The notes: generated from the sequence alone by a model not told the origin. 64,000 bases of DNA from Arthrobacter sp. NtRootA1 (GCF_019976975.1 NZ_AP024630.1:434001-498000); one strand, 5' to 3'; counted from the stretch's first letter, positions 53,547 through 63,241 are shown. Translations and numbers: made by a program.

Positions 53547-54608
53547 ATGTCCACTGATTCTTTCAGGGAAATGAAAGCCATGACCGGCCCGGCTGCCGAA
53601 GGGCAGCCGGCCCGGTCCGGCACAAACGCCCAAGCGCCCGACGGCGGCACGTCACCGAGCGCTGGCACAGGCACCATCCAGCCAGCTGGACGCGGGAAGA
53701 AACCCGTCCGTCGGAAGGGTTTGAGCGAGCGCAACCGTCCGTTGTGGATGCTGATCCCCGGCGGGCTCCTGATGTTCGTCATCATCGTTCTGCCGCTGTT
53801 CCTTGGCATCTACATGTCCGCCCTCAACCTGGACCAGTATTCGCTCCGCAAGTGGGTCAGCGCACCGTTTATCGGCGTCGGGAACTTTGTGGAGGCCCTG
53901 ACGGACTCGCCGCTGCTTCACTCTGTGTGGCTGAGCGTCAGCTACTCGTTGATCGCCATGATTGTCACCTTGCCGCTGGGAATTGCCGCAGCGGTGGCAA
54001 CCCAGAACCGGTTCAAGGGCCGCGCGGTGATCCGATCGATCTTCCTGATCCCTTACGTTCTCCCGTCGTTCGTGGTGGCCACTGTGTGGCGGACAATGTT
54101 CCAGCCCAACGGCGTAGTGGACTCTGCCTTGGGAACGTTCGGGATGGATGCCGGGCTTTGGCTTAATGGGCCGCAGACCTATTGGACACTCATCCTGGTC
54201 CAGATCTGGGCTTCGTGGCCATTCATCTATCTCCTGGCACTTTCCGGCCTGCAGTCTGTGGACCACGAGGTCCATGAGGCCTCTGCGTTGGATGGTGCGC
54301 TGTGGTGGAACAAGCTGCGCTACGTCATCTTCCCTTACCTCAAGGGACCTCTGGCGCTGGCGTTCCTGATCGGCATGCTGCACCACATCAACAACTTCAC
54401 CCTGCCGTTCGTGCTGTTCGGAGTTCCGGCACCCGCCGACGTCGAGGTTCTTCCGATCCTCACGTACGTGACCAGCTTCCAGAGCTTCCGCTTCGGACTC
54501 AGCGCCGCCATGGCCTTTGTCTCCCTGGTGCTTATCGCCATTCCGCTGTTCATCTATCTGTGCGCCGTCAAGCTGGACGACGCCGAGACGCCTGGAGGCA
54601 AGAAGTGA
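53547..54608 (+). CDS. Sugar ABC transporter permease (MalF-like)
   Basis: A 353-residue membrane protein. Residues 1-65 are a Ser/Gly/Pro-rich cytosolic tail. Six hydrophobic helices follow from about 68 (LWMLIPGGLLMFVIIVLPLF). The EAA loop region is DHEVHEASALDGALWWNKLRYV. ATG at 53547 follows AGGATCTCCG; an in-frame ATG at 53571 is a less likely start. It overlaps the second permease gene by four bases. Confidence 0.92.
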   Translation: MSTDSFREMKAMTGPAAEGQPARSGTNAQAPDGGTSPSAGTGTIQPAGRGKKPVRRKGLSERNRPLWMLIPGGLLMFVIIVLPLFLGIYMSALNLDQYSLRKWVSAPFIGVGNFVEALTDSPLLHSVWLSVSYSLIAMIVTLPLGIAAAVATQNRFKGRAVIRSIFLIPYVLPSFVVATVWRTMFQPNGVVDSALGTFGMDAGLWLNGPQTYWTLILVQIWASWPFIYLLALSGLQSVDHEVHEASALDGALWWNKLRYVIFPYLKGPLALAFLIGMLHHINNFTLPFVLFGVPAPADVEVLPILTYVTSFQSFRFGLSAAMAFVSLVLIAIPLFIYLCAVKLDDAETPGGKK

Positions 54609-55540
54609 GCGCGTCAACTACCTCCGTCCGCGGCACAGCCAGCCGGGGCGCGTCAGCAACCACGTTCCGGCCCGGTTCAAAACGGCAACATGAAGTAACC
54701 CGTCTCCTGCCCGTGCCGATGCTGGCGATTATCCTCACCGTTCTGTGTGCGATCGTCCTGATCCCTGTCGCCTACATTTTCCTGGCTTCGGTTAACTCGG
54801 ATATCGGCGTGGCAAGCGGCGAGTTCTGGCCTTCCACGTTTTCGATGGAGAACTACACCAAGATCTGGTCCAGCGTCGGGCTGGCCAAAGGCCTGACCAA
54901 CAGCGTGCTCGTAGCGGGAGCCACGGCCGTGGTGTCCGCGGCGATGTCCGTGTCCATCGCCTACGTGCTGGTCAGGTACCAGTTCCGTGGAAGGCTAAGT
55001 ATCCTGCGTGGCCTGTTGGCGCTGCAGTCCGTGCCCGGCACGCTCATGGTCCTGCCGGTGTTCGTCCTCTTCTCGTCAGCGGCAAGCTACCTCGGCGTCC
55101 AGGTCATCGGCACACAGTGGGGCCTGTTCATTACCTACCTCACTTTCGCCATGCCGTTCTCAACATGGGTGATGGTCACGTACCTGCGCGGCTTGCCGCG
55201 CGAGTTGGAAGAGGCTGCAAGGATCGACGGCGCCAGCAACCTTGGCGTACTGGTCCGCATCATCCTTCCACTCAGCTGGCCCGGAATCGTGGTCTCGGGC
55301 ATCTTCGCCTTCCTGCTCGGATGGAACGATGTCCTGTTCGCCTCAGTCATGACCCGCCCCGATAGCCAGACAGCCGCCGTCGCACTGCAGATCTTCGGAG
55401 CTTCCCAGGAAGGTGGGGCCATCCCGCTGTACGGCCAAATGATGGCAGCTTCGCTCGTGTGCGCAGCTCCGGTCGTGATCCTGTACCTGATTTTCCAGCG
55501 TTACCTAGTGGGCGGACTTACCGCCGGAGGAGTCAAATAG
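54605..55540 (+). CDS. Sugar ABC transporter permease (MalG-like)
   Basis: A 311-residue permease with six helices and the EAA motif PRELEEAARIDGASNLGVL. GTG at 54605 overlaps the first permease stop (GTGA) and follows GGAGGCAAG. The N-terminus before the first helix is about 40 residues. It forms the second half of the transporter channel with the product of 53547-54608. Confidence 0.92.
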   Translation: MSASTTSVRGTASRGASATTFRPGSKRQHEVTRLLPVPMLAIILTVLCAIVLIPVAYIFLASVNSDIGVASGEFWPSTFSMENYTKIWSSVGLAKGLTNSVLVAGATAVVSAAMSVSIAYVLVRYQFRGRLSILRGLLALQSVPGTLMVLPVFVLFSSAASYLGVQVIGTQWGLFITYLTFAMPFSTWVMVTYLRGLPRELEEAARIDGASNLGVLVRIILPLSWPGIVVSGIFAFLLGWNDVLFASVMTRPDSQTAAVALQIFGASQEGGAIPLYGQMMAASLVCAAPVVILYLIFQRYLVGGLTAGGVK

Positions 55541-55542
55541 CA

Positions 55543-56390
55543 ATGACCGGTTCAGCAACAGTCGAATGGACGCTTTCGGGCTTCGGTGACGAAATCGACG
55601 ACGACCCCGTGCTGCAGATCGCGGTACTTCAGGCCTTGGGCGCCAACCACATCGAGGTCCGCAGCGCGTGGGGTACCAACATCGTGGACCTCAATGACGG
55701 GCAACTTGGAGAGCTCAAAAAGCTCCTCGACGCAGCGGGCATGGGAGTGTCTGCCATCGCTTCACCCATCGGCAAGGTGGACGTCACGCTGCCTGTGGAA
55801 CACGAGGTGGAGCGACTCCGTCGGGCGGCAAATGCAGCGAACGTCCTCGGTGCCCGCTACATCCGCATCTTCTCCTTCTACTACGGCGAGGACGTGGCAG
55901 TGGAGAGCATCCGCGACGACGTCATTGAGCGGATGCGTGCACTCGCTGCAGTGGCCGAAGAAAGCGGCGTTGTCCTGCTTCACGAGAACGAAAAGGACAT
56001 CTTCGGGGACACCCCGGACCGTGTCCTGGACATCATCGAATCGGTGGCGTCGCCGGCGCTCAAGGTCGCCTGGGACCCGGCCAACTTCGTGCAGGTGGGC
56101 GTCAAGCCGTTCGACGAAGGCTACGCCAAGCTCCGCCCGCACCTTGAGTACTTGCAGGTCAAGGACGCGCGGTTCGCCGACGGCGTCGTGGTTCCTGCAG
56201 GGGAGGGCGACGGCGATGTGTTGCGCACCGTTGAGGCCCTGAAATCCGATGGCTTCGTGGGATTCGCAAGCCTGGAACCACACCTGGCCGGGGCGCACGG
56301 ACTGGGCGGTTTTCCGGACCCACCGCCTTCGGGATGGCAGCCCGCGCGTTCGCCAAGATCGTCAATGAAGCAGGAGTGGAAACCAAGTGA
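55543..56390 (+). CDS. Sugar phosphate isomerase/epimerase-like protein, apparent frameshift near the 3' end
   Basis: An AP-endonuclease-family TIM barrel of about 282 residues (IolE/Hyi-type). It has GFGDEIDDDPVLQIAVLQAL, NHIEVRSAWGTNIVDLND, VLLHENEKDIFG with a metal-binding Glu, and LKVAWDPANFVQVG. The frame reads correctly to LGGF at 56313, then changes: a minus-one shift at the TTTT run (56310-56313) restores SGPTAFGMAARAFAKIVNEAGV and a stop at 56390. That stop overlaps the next gene's GTG by four bases, as elsewhere in the operon. The unshifted frame runs 250 bases into the next gene. It could be a sequence error, a real mutation, or programmed slippage. ATG at 55543. Confidence 0.85.
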
Positions 56391-57577
56391 GCACGGAAAT
56401 CCCAGTTATCAACGTCGCCATTGCCGGTTGCGGCACTATTGGCCGGACTCACGCAGCAGCGGTCGGAGAACTGCCCGAGCTCCGCGTCACCGCACTGGTG
56501 GACGAGATCCCGGAAGCCGCAGATGCGCTAGCCCAGGAGATCGCGGACGGCGGCTCCGCCAAGCCAGCCACCTTCCGGACTCTGGGCGAAGCGTTCGCCA
56601 GTGCCGACGTCGATCTCGTCATCATCGCAACCCCTAGCGGGCTTCACATCCAGCAGGCATTGGAAGTCCTCGACGCCGGTAAGCACGTGGTCATCGAAAA
56701 GCCGCTCGACGTCAACCTGGATCACGCCGACGAGATCGTTGCCGCTGCCAAGGCTGCCGAAGCCAAAGGACTCGTAGCAAGCGTCATCAGCCAACACCGT
56801 TTCGATCCCGCGAGCGTCGTGGTGGACCAGGCCCGTCGCGAAGGCCGCTTCGGAAGGCTGACGTCCGCCATAGCTTCCGTCAGCTGGTACCGCAGCCAGG
56901 GCTATTACGATTCCGGTGCCTGGCGTGGAACGTGGGCCATGGACGGTGGGGGAGCCGTGATGAACCAGGGCGTGCACACCGTGGACCTGCTCCTGTGGTT
57001 CCTCGGACGGCCTGTGGAAATCAGCGCCAAGACCGCGCTCCTGGCGCACACGGACCTGGAGGTGGAGGACACCGCCGTGGCAACCCTCACGTTCGAGTCC
57101 GGCGCGCTCGCTGTCCTGCACGCAACGACCGCGGCCTACCCTGGCCTGACCGTTCGGCTCCAGGTCATGGGAAGCAAGGGTTCGGCAGTGATCGACAACG
57201 ATAACCTCGAATACTTCCATGCTGCTGACCCGAACGGAGATGCGGACAGCGGGCCCATGGGCATCCGTGGCGGCGGCAACCAGGCCGAAGAGGAACTGGC
57301 CAAATTCCCTGAACCCCCACAGCAGACGAACCTCGACCCAACTGTCTACCCAGCCGGCCACATACGCCAGTACCGCGATGTTGTAGACGCTATCCAGCAG
57401 GGTCGCCCCGCGGGAGTCACCGTCCAGGACGCCGTCACTGCGCTGGCCACGGTCCGGGCACTGTACGTCTCGGCAACCCTCGGCCGCCCGGTCCTGATCG
57501 CCGATGTCATGGCCGGCAAATACAACGACGTTGAGGTGCGTACCGGCAACGGCCACTTCGAGGAGGTTACGGCATGA
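56387..57577 (+). CDS. Gfo/Idh/MocA-type sugar dehydrogenase
   Basis: A 396-residue NAD(P)-dependent oxidoreductase. It has AIAGCGTIGRTHAAAVGEL at residues about 11-29, the substrate loop VVIEKPLDVNLDHA, and FEEVTA at the end. MDGGGAVMNQGVHTVDLLLWFLG holds the conserved His of the Gfo/Idh C-terminal domain. GTG at 56387 overlaps the frameshifted gene's stop codon. It probably oxidises a sugar acid or aldose in the same pathway as the isomerases. Confidence 0.9.
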   Translation: MSTEIPVINVAIAGCGTIGRTHAAAVGELPELRVTALVDEIPEAADALAQEIADGGSAKPATFRTLGEAFASADVDLVIIATPSGLHIQQALEVLDAGKHVVIEKPLDVNLDHADEIVAAAKAAEAKGLVASVISQHRFDPASVVVDQARREGRFGRLTSAIASVSWYRSQGYYDSGAWRGTWAMDGGGAVMNQGVHTVDLLLWFLGRPVEISAKTALLAHTDLEVEDTAVATLTFESGALAVLHATTAAYPGLTVRLQVMGSKGSAVIDNDNLEYFHAADPNGDADSGPMGIRGGGNQAEEELAKFPEPPQQTNLDPTVYPAGHIRQYRDVVDAIQQGRPAGVTVQDAVTALATVRALYVSATLGRPVLIADVMAGKYNDVEVRTGNGHFEEVTA

Positions 57578-58500
57578 AATTCTCCGTCTTCACAGCCTCG
57601 ACGCCGGACTGGACTCCGCAGCAAGCCGTGTCGGAACTGTCCGCCCAAGGCTGGCACGGCATCGAATGGCGTGTAACGGACCAGGCCGACGCTCCGGAAC
57701 CAGGCTTCTGGGCAGGAAACAAAGCAACCTGGCCCATGACTGGCCTCGAGGACTCGCTTCCTGAGATCGCGCGGCTCACGTCCGAGGCCGGACTCGAGTA
57801 CTCCGGCTTGGGCGGCTACGCACGGTGCGACGATCACGACGGCGTCGAAAGGGTCCTCGCGGCGACCGCCGCCTTGGGCGCCCGCCAAGTCAGGGTCAAC
57901 GTGCTGCCGCTGGGCAACTCGACCATGGGCGGGCAGGAGCCGAGTGGGCTGTCCTACCCGGAGCTTTTCGACGCGACGCGTGAGCACTATGAATGGGTTG
58001 CCGGCAGGGCTGCGCACCACGGTGTCAAAGCGCTCATCGAGTTGCACCATGGCACGGTGACAGCCTCCGCGTCGTCGGCGCGCAGGCTCCTTGAGGGCCT
58101 TGATCCGAATCATGTGGGCGTCATCCATGACCTTGGCAACCTGTTGATCGAAGGCTGGGAATCCCCGCTGCCGGCACTGGAATTGTTGGGCCCATACCTG
58201 GCACACGTCCACGTGAAGAATGCCCGTTGGGTCCGCGCTGATGAGCGTGACGAGGCAGGTGCAGCGGTGTGGGTGAACGAGTGGGCTCCACTCACAGAGG
58301 GGCAGGGGAGCGTCCTGGCGTACTTCAAGGCCCTGGCACAGGTGGGCTATGACGCATGGGTAACTGTGGAGGACTTCTCCACCGACCTTCCACTCACAGA
58401 GCGCACAGCGGGCAACCTGGAGTTCCTTCGCCGCACCGCCTCGCTCGCCGGATTGACTGTCAACGCAAGCCTTCCCGCCGGCTCCACCTCGAAAGGCTGA
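57574..58500 (+). CDS. Sugar phosphate isomerase/epimerase-like protein
   Basis: A 308-residue TIM-barrel protein of the AP-endonuclease 2 family, starting MKFSVFTASTPDWTPQQAVS. The metal-binding pattern is ALIELHHGTV, then GVIHDLGNLLIEGW, then LAHVHVKNARWV, and the last Glu lies in WVTVEDFS. It overlaps the previous gene by four bases (ATGA). It is a second isomerase in the operon, distinct in sequence from the one at 55543. The substrate is unknown; inosose, hydroxypyruvate or uronate epimerisation are possibilities. Confidence 0.88.
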   Translation: MKFSVFTASTPDWTPQQAVSELSAQGWHGIEWRVTDQADAPEPGFWAGNKATWPMTGLEDSLPEIARLTSEAGLEYSGLGGYARCDDHDGVERVLAATAALGARQVRVNVLPLGNSTMGGQEPSGLSYPELFDATREHYEWVAGRAAHHGVKALIELHHGTVTASASSARRLLEGLDPNHVGVIHDLGNLLIEGWESPLPALELLGPYLAHVHVKNARWVRADERDEAGAAVWVNEWAPLTEGQGSVLAYFKALAQVGYDAWVTVEDFSTDLPLTERTAGNLEFLRRTASLAGLTVNASLPAGSTSKG

Positions 58501-58503
58501 CCC

Positions 58504-59898
58504 ATGACCGAGTCGCTTGCCACCCACCCGGACCGGCTGCTGCCAGCGGACCCCGGAACGCGTTCCGTAGCCCGCACGTTGCTGGCCAGGGTCCAGGACC
58601 TCCCCATCATCTCCCCGCACGGGCACGTTGATGCTGCAGTGATCGAGCAGAACACCCCGTTCCCGGATCCGGCCGCATTGCTTGTTACTCCGGACCACTA
58701 CGTCACGCGGCTCATCCACGCTTCTGGGGTACCGCTGGAACAGCTCCAGCCGGGTGCCGGGGCACGGGAGGTCTGGCGGCTCTTCTGTGAATCCTGGCCT
58801 CTCTTTGACGGCACGGCTTCCGGATACTGGCTTCGGACCCAGTTCGAGACAGTCTTTGGGTTGCCGGGCGATTTGAGTGCTGACACGGCCGATGCCACCT
58901 TCGATGCCATGACCGCAAAGCTCGCCGAGCCGGGATTCCGCCCCCGCGAGCTCTTCAAAGACTTCAACATCGAAGTACTTGCCACCACTGACGACCCCCT
59001 GGACACCCTCGCAAGCCACCGTGCGCTCGCGGCTGATCCTTCATTCCATGGACGGGTCCTGCCAACCTTCCGCCCGGATGCGTACCTGAATATCGCCCAT
59101 CCGTCGTGGGGAACCAACGTTGAGCGCCTCATTGAAACTGCGTCCGACGGCGGCACGGGCTACCGCGGTTACCTCACGGCCCTGGAAAAGCGCCGTCGCT
59201 ATTTTGTGGAGCATGGCGCGGTCTCGGCCGACCACGGAGTCCGCACCCCGGCCACGCTCAAGCTGGACGCTGCTGAGGCGGAAAGATTGTTCGAACGCGC
59301 CCGGTCCGACCAAGCAACAGCCGCGGACCGTGACGTTTTCGAAGCACACATGATGTACCAGATGGCCAGGATGTCCGTGGAGGACGGCCTGGTGATGACA
59401 ATCCACCCCGGTTCGTATCGGAACCATCACCAGCCCACTTTTGAGGCGTTCGGCGCGGACACTGGCCACGACATCCCCTTTGCCGTGGACTACACGGAGG
59501 CCATCCGACCGTTGCTGCAGGACTTCGGAACAGCGAAGGACTTCCATCTGGTGCTGTTTACCCTGGACGAGACCGTCTTCTCCCGCGAACTCGCGCCGCT
59601 TGCAGGCTTCTACCCGTCCGTGTACATCGGGGCTCCATGGTGGTTCCTGGACGCGCCGGATGCCATGCTTCGTTTCCGTTCGGCCATTACGGAGACCGCC
59701 GGCTTCTCCAGGTCTTCCGGATTCATCGACGACACCCGCGCGTTCTGCTCCATTCCCGCCAGGCATGATGCCTCACGCCGGATCGAAGCTTCCTTCCTCG
59801 CGCGGCTCGTTGCCGAGCACCGCATCAGCGAGGACCGCGCCCACGAGTTGATTGTCGACGTCGTCGATTCTTCGCCACGAAGGGTGTTCAAACTGTGA
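58504..59898 (+). CDS. uxaC: Glucuronate isomerase
   Basis: Isomerises D-glucuronate to D-fructuronate (and galacturonate to tagaturonate). The 464-residue amidohydrolase-superfamily protein has ISPHGHVD with the metal-binding His pair and FNIEVLATTDDPLDTL. LPTFRPDAYL and VMTIHPGSYRNHH follow, and DDTRAFCSIPARHDASRR lies near the C-terminus. ATG at 58504, three bases after the previous stop. It defines the operon as uronate-degrading. Confidence 0.95.
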   Translation: MTESLATHPDRLLPADPGTRSVARTLLARVQDLPIISPHGHVDAAVIEQNTPFPDPAALLVTPDHYVTRLIHASGVPLEQLQPGAGAREVWRLFCESWPLFDGTASGYWLRTQFETVFGLPGDLSADTADATFDAMTAKLAEPGFRPRELFKDFNIEVLATTDDPLDTLASHRALAADPSFHGRVLPTFRPDAYLNIAHPSWGTNVERLIETASDGGTGYRGYLTALEKRRRYFVEHGAVSADHGVRTPATLKLDAAEAERLFERARSDQATAADRDVFEAHMMYQMARMSVEDGLVMTIHPGSYRNHHQPTFEAFGADTGHDIPFAVDYTEAIRPLLQDFGTAKDFHLVLFTLDETVFSRELAPLAGFYPSVYIGAPWWFLDAPDAMLRFRSAITETAGFSRSSGFIDDTRAFCSIPARHDASRRIEASFLARLVAEHRISEDRAHELIVDVVDSSPRRVFKL

Positions 59899-61244
59899 GT
59901 GCCGAGCAGGGCCGGTCGGCGGAACTGCCGCGGCTCAACCGTACCGTGAGGCCCGTGCCCAAACCGCCGGTGCGCATGGTGCATCTGGGCCTTGGCGCGT
60001 TCCACCGCTCGCACCAGGCCTGGTACACGCAGCATGCCGGCGATTCTGCCCAATGGGGGATCGCCGCCTTCACAGGTCGCCGCCCCGAGGCCGCAGCAGT
60101 TCTGGCGGAACAGGACGGCCTGTTCACAGTGGTGGAGCGGTCCGGCACAGGCGACTCGTTCGAGGTCATCGGCAGCATCGCGGAGGCGGTGGACGGGGCC
60201 GACGTCGTACGGTTGGCGGAGTTGGTGGCTGCACCGGACACTGCCATTGTCACGCTCACCATCACCGAGGCCGCATACGCTGCGGTTGATTCCGACATGG
60301 ATGACAACTCGACGCCGTTGGCCCGTCTGGTGACCGCCCTCGCCGCCCGCAGGGACGCTGGGACGGGACCACTCGCCGTCGTGAGTTGCGACAATCTCGC
60401 CGAGAACGGAACCGTAGCGCGGCAGGCCATCGGTGTCCTTGCGCGCGCCAAGGATGCGGACTTGGCGGCATGGATCGATTCCAACGTCAGCTTTGTCAGC
60501 ACCTCCGTTGACCGCATCACACCCCGGACAACTCCGGAAGATGTGGCCGCAGTCGCTGAGCAGTGCGGTTACCGGGACCAAGCTGCGGTGGTCACTGAGC
60601 CCTTCCACAACTGGATCCTCAGCGGCGACTTTCCAGCGGGCCGCCCTCAGTGGGAAGACGCTGGGGCAGTCTTTGTCGATGACATTGAGCCCTACGAGAA
60701 CCGGAAGCTCTGGTTGCTGAACGGTGCGCACTCGATCCTGGCCTATGCCGGGCAGCTCAGGAGCCATTCAACAGTGGCTGAGGCCCTTGCCGATCCGGTG
60801 TGCCGCAAGGCCGTGGAAGATTTCTGGGACGAAGCGTCGCACCACATTCCCGGTGATGCGCTGGAAATTCCGGAATACCGCCAGGCACTGTTGGAAAGGT
60901 TCGGAAATGCCCGGATCGCCCACCATCTATCCCAGATTGCCATGGACGGGACCACCAAGCTTCGCCTGCGGGCTTTGCCGGTCCTTGACGCCGAACGTGC
61001 TGCCGGCCGTACAGGAGACGGTGCCGCGCGGATGATCGCAGCCTGGATCGCATACTTGTCCTCCACAGATGACTTCCAAGACCCGCTCGCCGCCGGGATC
61101 AGGGAAGCGAAAACGCTCGACGGCGAACACCGCACCGCAGCGCTGCTGGCGCTGGTCAATCCCGGGCTCGCCAGGGATGCTGCCCTCGTTGCGCAGATTC
61201 ATCGGCTCCAGGACCCTCTGGCCGTCACCATCTCCCACGCTTAA
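59895..61244 (+). CDS. uxuB: D-fructuronate/mannitol dehydrogenase family reductase
   Basis: Reduces D-fructuronate to D-mannonate with NADH. The 449-residue polyol-specific long-chain dehydrogenase has MVHLGLGAFHRSHQAWYTQH and ITEAAYAAVDSDMDDN. VVSCDNLAENGTV carries the catalytic-region Asn, and KLWLLNGAHSILAYAGQL carries the family signature. GTG at 59895 overlaps the uxaC stop. Tagaturonate reductase or mannitol dehydrogenase are alternatives, but the position after uxaC and before manD favours fructuronate. Confidence 0.9.
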   Translation: MSAEQGRSAELPRLNRTVRPVPKPPVRMVHLGLGAFHRSHQAWYTQHAGDSAQWGIAAFTGRRPEAAAVLAEQDGLFTVVERSGTGDSFEVIGSIAEAVDGADVVRLAELVAAPDTAIVTLTITEAAYAAVDSDMDDNSTPLARLVTALAARRDAGTGPLAVVSCDNLAENGTVARQAIGVLARAKDADLAAWIDSNVSFVSTSVDRITPRTTPEDVAAVAEQCGYRDQAAVVTEPFHNWILSGDFPAGRPQWEDAGAVFVDDIEPYENRKLWLLNGAHSILAYAGQLRSHSTVAEALADPVCRKAVEDFWDEASHHIPGDALEIPEYRQALLERFGNARIAHHLSQIAMDGTTKLRLRALPVLDAERAAGRTGDGAARMIAAWIAYLSSTDDFQDPLAAGIREAKTLDGEHRTAALLALVNPGLARDAALVAQIHRLQDPLAVTISHA

Positions 61245-61268
61245 TATCCATCGGAAGGATCCTCGACC

Positions 61269-62498
61269 ATGAAAATCATTGCCGCTGAAGTCTTCGTGAC
61301 CAGCCCCTCACGGAACTTCGTCACCCTGCGGATCACCACGGAGGACGGTGTGACGGGCATCGGCGACGCAACGCTCAACGGCCGGGAACTCGCCGTCGCC
61401 GCGTACCTCAAGGAGCATGTTGCGCAGCTGCTGATCGGCAAGGATCCGCACCGGATCGAGGATACGTGGCAGTTCCTGTACCGCAGCTCGTACTGGCGCC
61501 GTGGTCCGGTGACCATGGCGGCGATTGCTGCGGTGGACATGGCGTTGTGGGACATCAAGGGCAAGGTGGCCGGCATGCCGGTCTACCAGTTGCTGGGTGG
61601 TGCTTCCCGGAACGGGCTGCGTGCCTATGGGCATGCCTCGGGTTCTGACATCCCGTCGTTGTTCGACTCGGTGCGCGAGCACTTGGAACTGGGCTACAAG
61701 TCCATCCGCATCCAGACCGCGGTCCCCGGTATCAAGGCCGTGTATGGGGTTGCTGCCCAGGCCCAGGCGTCGGGGGAACGGTACGATTACGAGCCTGCCG
61801 GGCGTGGGAATTTCCCGTTGGAGGAGGATTGGGACACCCGCGCGTACCTGCGCCACTTGCCCACGGTGTTCGAGGCCGTGCGTAATGAGTTCGGCCCGGA
61901 AATCCCGCTGCTGCACGACGGCCACCACCGCATGACACCCATTCAGGCAGCCAAGCTTGGCAAGGCGCTGGAGCCCTATGACCTGTTCTGGTTGGAGGAT
62001 TGCACGCCGGCCGAGAACCAGGAAGGCCTGCGCCTGGTCCGCCAGCACACCACCACGCCGCTGGCCATCGGCGAAATCTTCAACACCGTGTGGGATTACC
62101 AGACCCTGATCAAGGAACAGTTGATCGACTACGTCCGTGCAGCCTCCACCCACTTCGGCGGCATCTCACCGTTGAAGAAGGTCATGGATTTTGCCGCGCA
62201 GTACCAGATCAAGTCCGGTTTCCACGGCCCCACGGACATCTCCCCGGTGGGCTTCGCCGCCCAGCTGCACGTGGGCTTGGCGATCCATAACTACGGCATC
62301 CAGGAATACATGCAGCACTCGGACAAGACCAACGAGGTCTTCCGGCAGTCCATGACGTTCAAGGACGGCTACCTGCACCCGGGCGATGAGCCAGGCATCG
62401 GTGTTGAGTTCAACGAGGAAGCCGCCGCTGCTTTCCCGTATCAGCAGGCTTACCTGCCCTACAACCGCCTCGTGGACGGCACTGTTCATGATTGGTGA
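61269..62498 (+). CDS. manD: D-mannonate dehydratase of the enolase superfamily
   Basis: Dehydrates D-mannonate to 2-keto-3-deoxygluconate. The 409-residue protein has the metal ligands in [19 protein letters not shown] and AIGEIFNT, and a catalytic region [18 protein letters not shown]. It ends [13 protein letters not shown], typical of ManD. This enzyme replaces the unrelated UxuA. ATG at 61269 after GGAAGGATCC. It is the third step after uxaC and uxuB. Confidence 0.94.
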   Translation: MKIIAAEVFVTSPSRNFVTLRITTEDGVTGIGDATLNGRELAVAAYLKEHVAQLLIGKDPHRIEDTWQFLYRSSYWRRGPVTMAAIAAVDMALWDIKGKVAGMPVYQLLGGASRNGLRAYGHASGSDIPSLFDSVREHLELGYKSIRIQTAVPGIKAVYGVAAQAQASGERYDYEPAGRGNFPLEEDWDTRAYLRHLPTVFEAVRNEFGPEIPLLHDGHHRMTPIQAAKLGKALEPYDLFWLEDCTPAENQEGLRLVRQHTTTPLAIGEIFNTVWDYQTLIKEQLIDYVRAASTHFGGISPLKKVMDFAAQYQIKSGFHGPTDISPVGFAAQLHVGLAIHNYGIQEYMQHSDKTNEVFRQSMTFKDGYLHPGDEPGIGVEFNEEAAAAFPYQQAYLPYNRLVDGTVHDW

Positions 62499-62523
62499 AG
62501 CGGACATGACTGGTGAGGCGGGC

Positions 62524-63042
62524 ATGGCTGGTGATCTGAACCAGCGCCACCACATCGTGGTGATGGGTGTGGCGGGTTGCGGCAAAAGCACTGTCGGCGC
62601 AGCGGTCGCTGAGCGGCTCGGGGCCGAATTCCTCGACGGCGATTCGCTGCACCCGCAGTCGAACATCGACAAAATGGCCTCGGGTACTCCGCTGAACGAT
62701 GAGGACCGGGCACCTTGGCTGGCCGAAATCGGGAGACGCTTTACGGCGTCGAACTCTGCTCTTGTCATCGCGTGCAGCGCGCTCAAGCGCACCTACCGGG
62801 ACATCATCCGCACAGGCGATCCGTCCGTGTTTTTCGTGCACCTGCACGGCAGCCGGGAGTTGTTGGATGAACGCATGAAGGCACGCCCGGGACACTTCAT
62901 GCCCGTTTCGCTGCTGGATTCCCAACTCGCAACGCTGGAGCCGTTGCAGGCCGACGAAGCCGGAATCGTTGTGGACATCGCCCAACCCGTGGAGAAGATC
63001 GTGGAGGGGGTAGTCGCAGCCCTCGAAGGAGCACGGTCCTAG
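62524..63042 (+). CDS. gntK: Gluconokinase
   Basis: ATP-dependent phosphorylation of gluconate. The 172-residue P-loop kinase has GVAGCGKSTVGAAVAERLGA, FLDGDSLHPQSNIDKMASG, ALVIACSALKRTYRDIIR, and HLHGSRELLDERMKARPGHFM, all standard for GntK. I chose the ATG at 62524, five bases after GAGG; in-frame ATGs at 62488 and 62506 are closer to the manD stop. It is the last gene of the uronate operon and may serve a side route. A kinase for 2-keto-3-deoxygluconate is not encoded here. Confidence 0.92.
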   Translation: MAGDLNQRHHIVVMGVAGCGKSTVGAAVAERLGAEFLDGDSLHPQSNIDKMASGTPLNDEDRAPWLAEIGRRFTASNSALVIACSALKRTYRDIIRTGDPSVFFVHLHGSRELLDERMKARPGHFMPVSLLDSQLATLEPLQADEAGIVVDIAQPVEKIVEGVVAALEGARS

Positions 63043-63054
63043 GTCGATGCACCA

Positions 63055-63092
63055 GAAGCCCGGCACTGCCCATAAGGCGGTGCCGGGTTTGC
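63055..63092. terminator. Terminator of the uronate operon
   Basis: AAGCCCGGCACTGCC and GGCGGTGCCGGGTTT form a 15-bp stem with one mismatch around CATAA, ending in TTTG. It lies 13 bp after the gluconokinase stop. Confidence 0.85.
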
Positions 63093-63124
63093 TTGTGTGC
63101 GACGTCGACACGGACGAGCGCAAA

Positions 63125-63140
63125 TTGTGAACGCTAACAA
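63125..63140. promoter_or_regulatory. TTGTGAACGCTAACAA operator, distal
   Basis: An exact inverted copy of the site at 63226-63241, centred about 100 bp away. The CG centre (AACGCT) is typical of LacI-family operators. Two identical sites in inverted orientation suggest a DNA loop. Confidence 0.7.
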
Positions 63141-63225
63141 CGATTCAAGTCAAGAATTTTCCGCAAGGATTACTCCTGAGTAGGGGTATAACCAAATTGT
63201 GATCCAATCCACTTGACCCACGGTA

Positions 63226-63241
63226 TTGTTAGCGTTCACAA
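63226..63241. promoter_or_regulatory. TTGTTAGCGTTCACAA operator, proximal
   Basis: The reverse complement of the site at 63125-63140, lying about 135 bp upstream of the last gene in the window. It probably overlaps or flanks the promoter; TTGACC just before it at 63213-63218 could be a -35 element. Confidence 0.65.
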
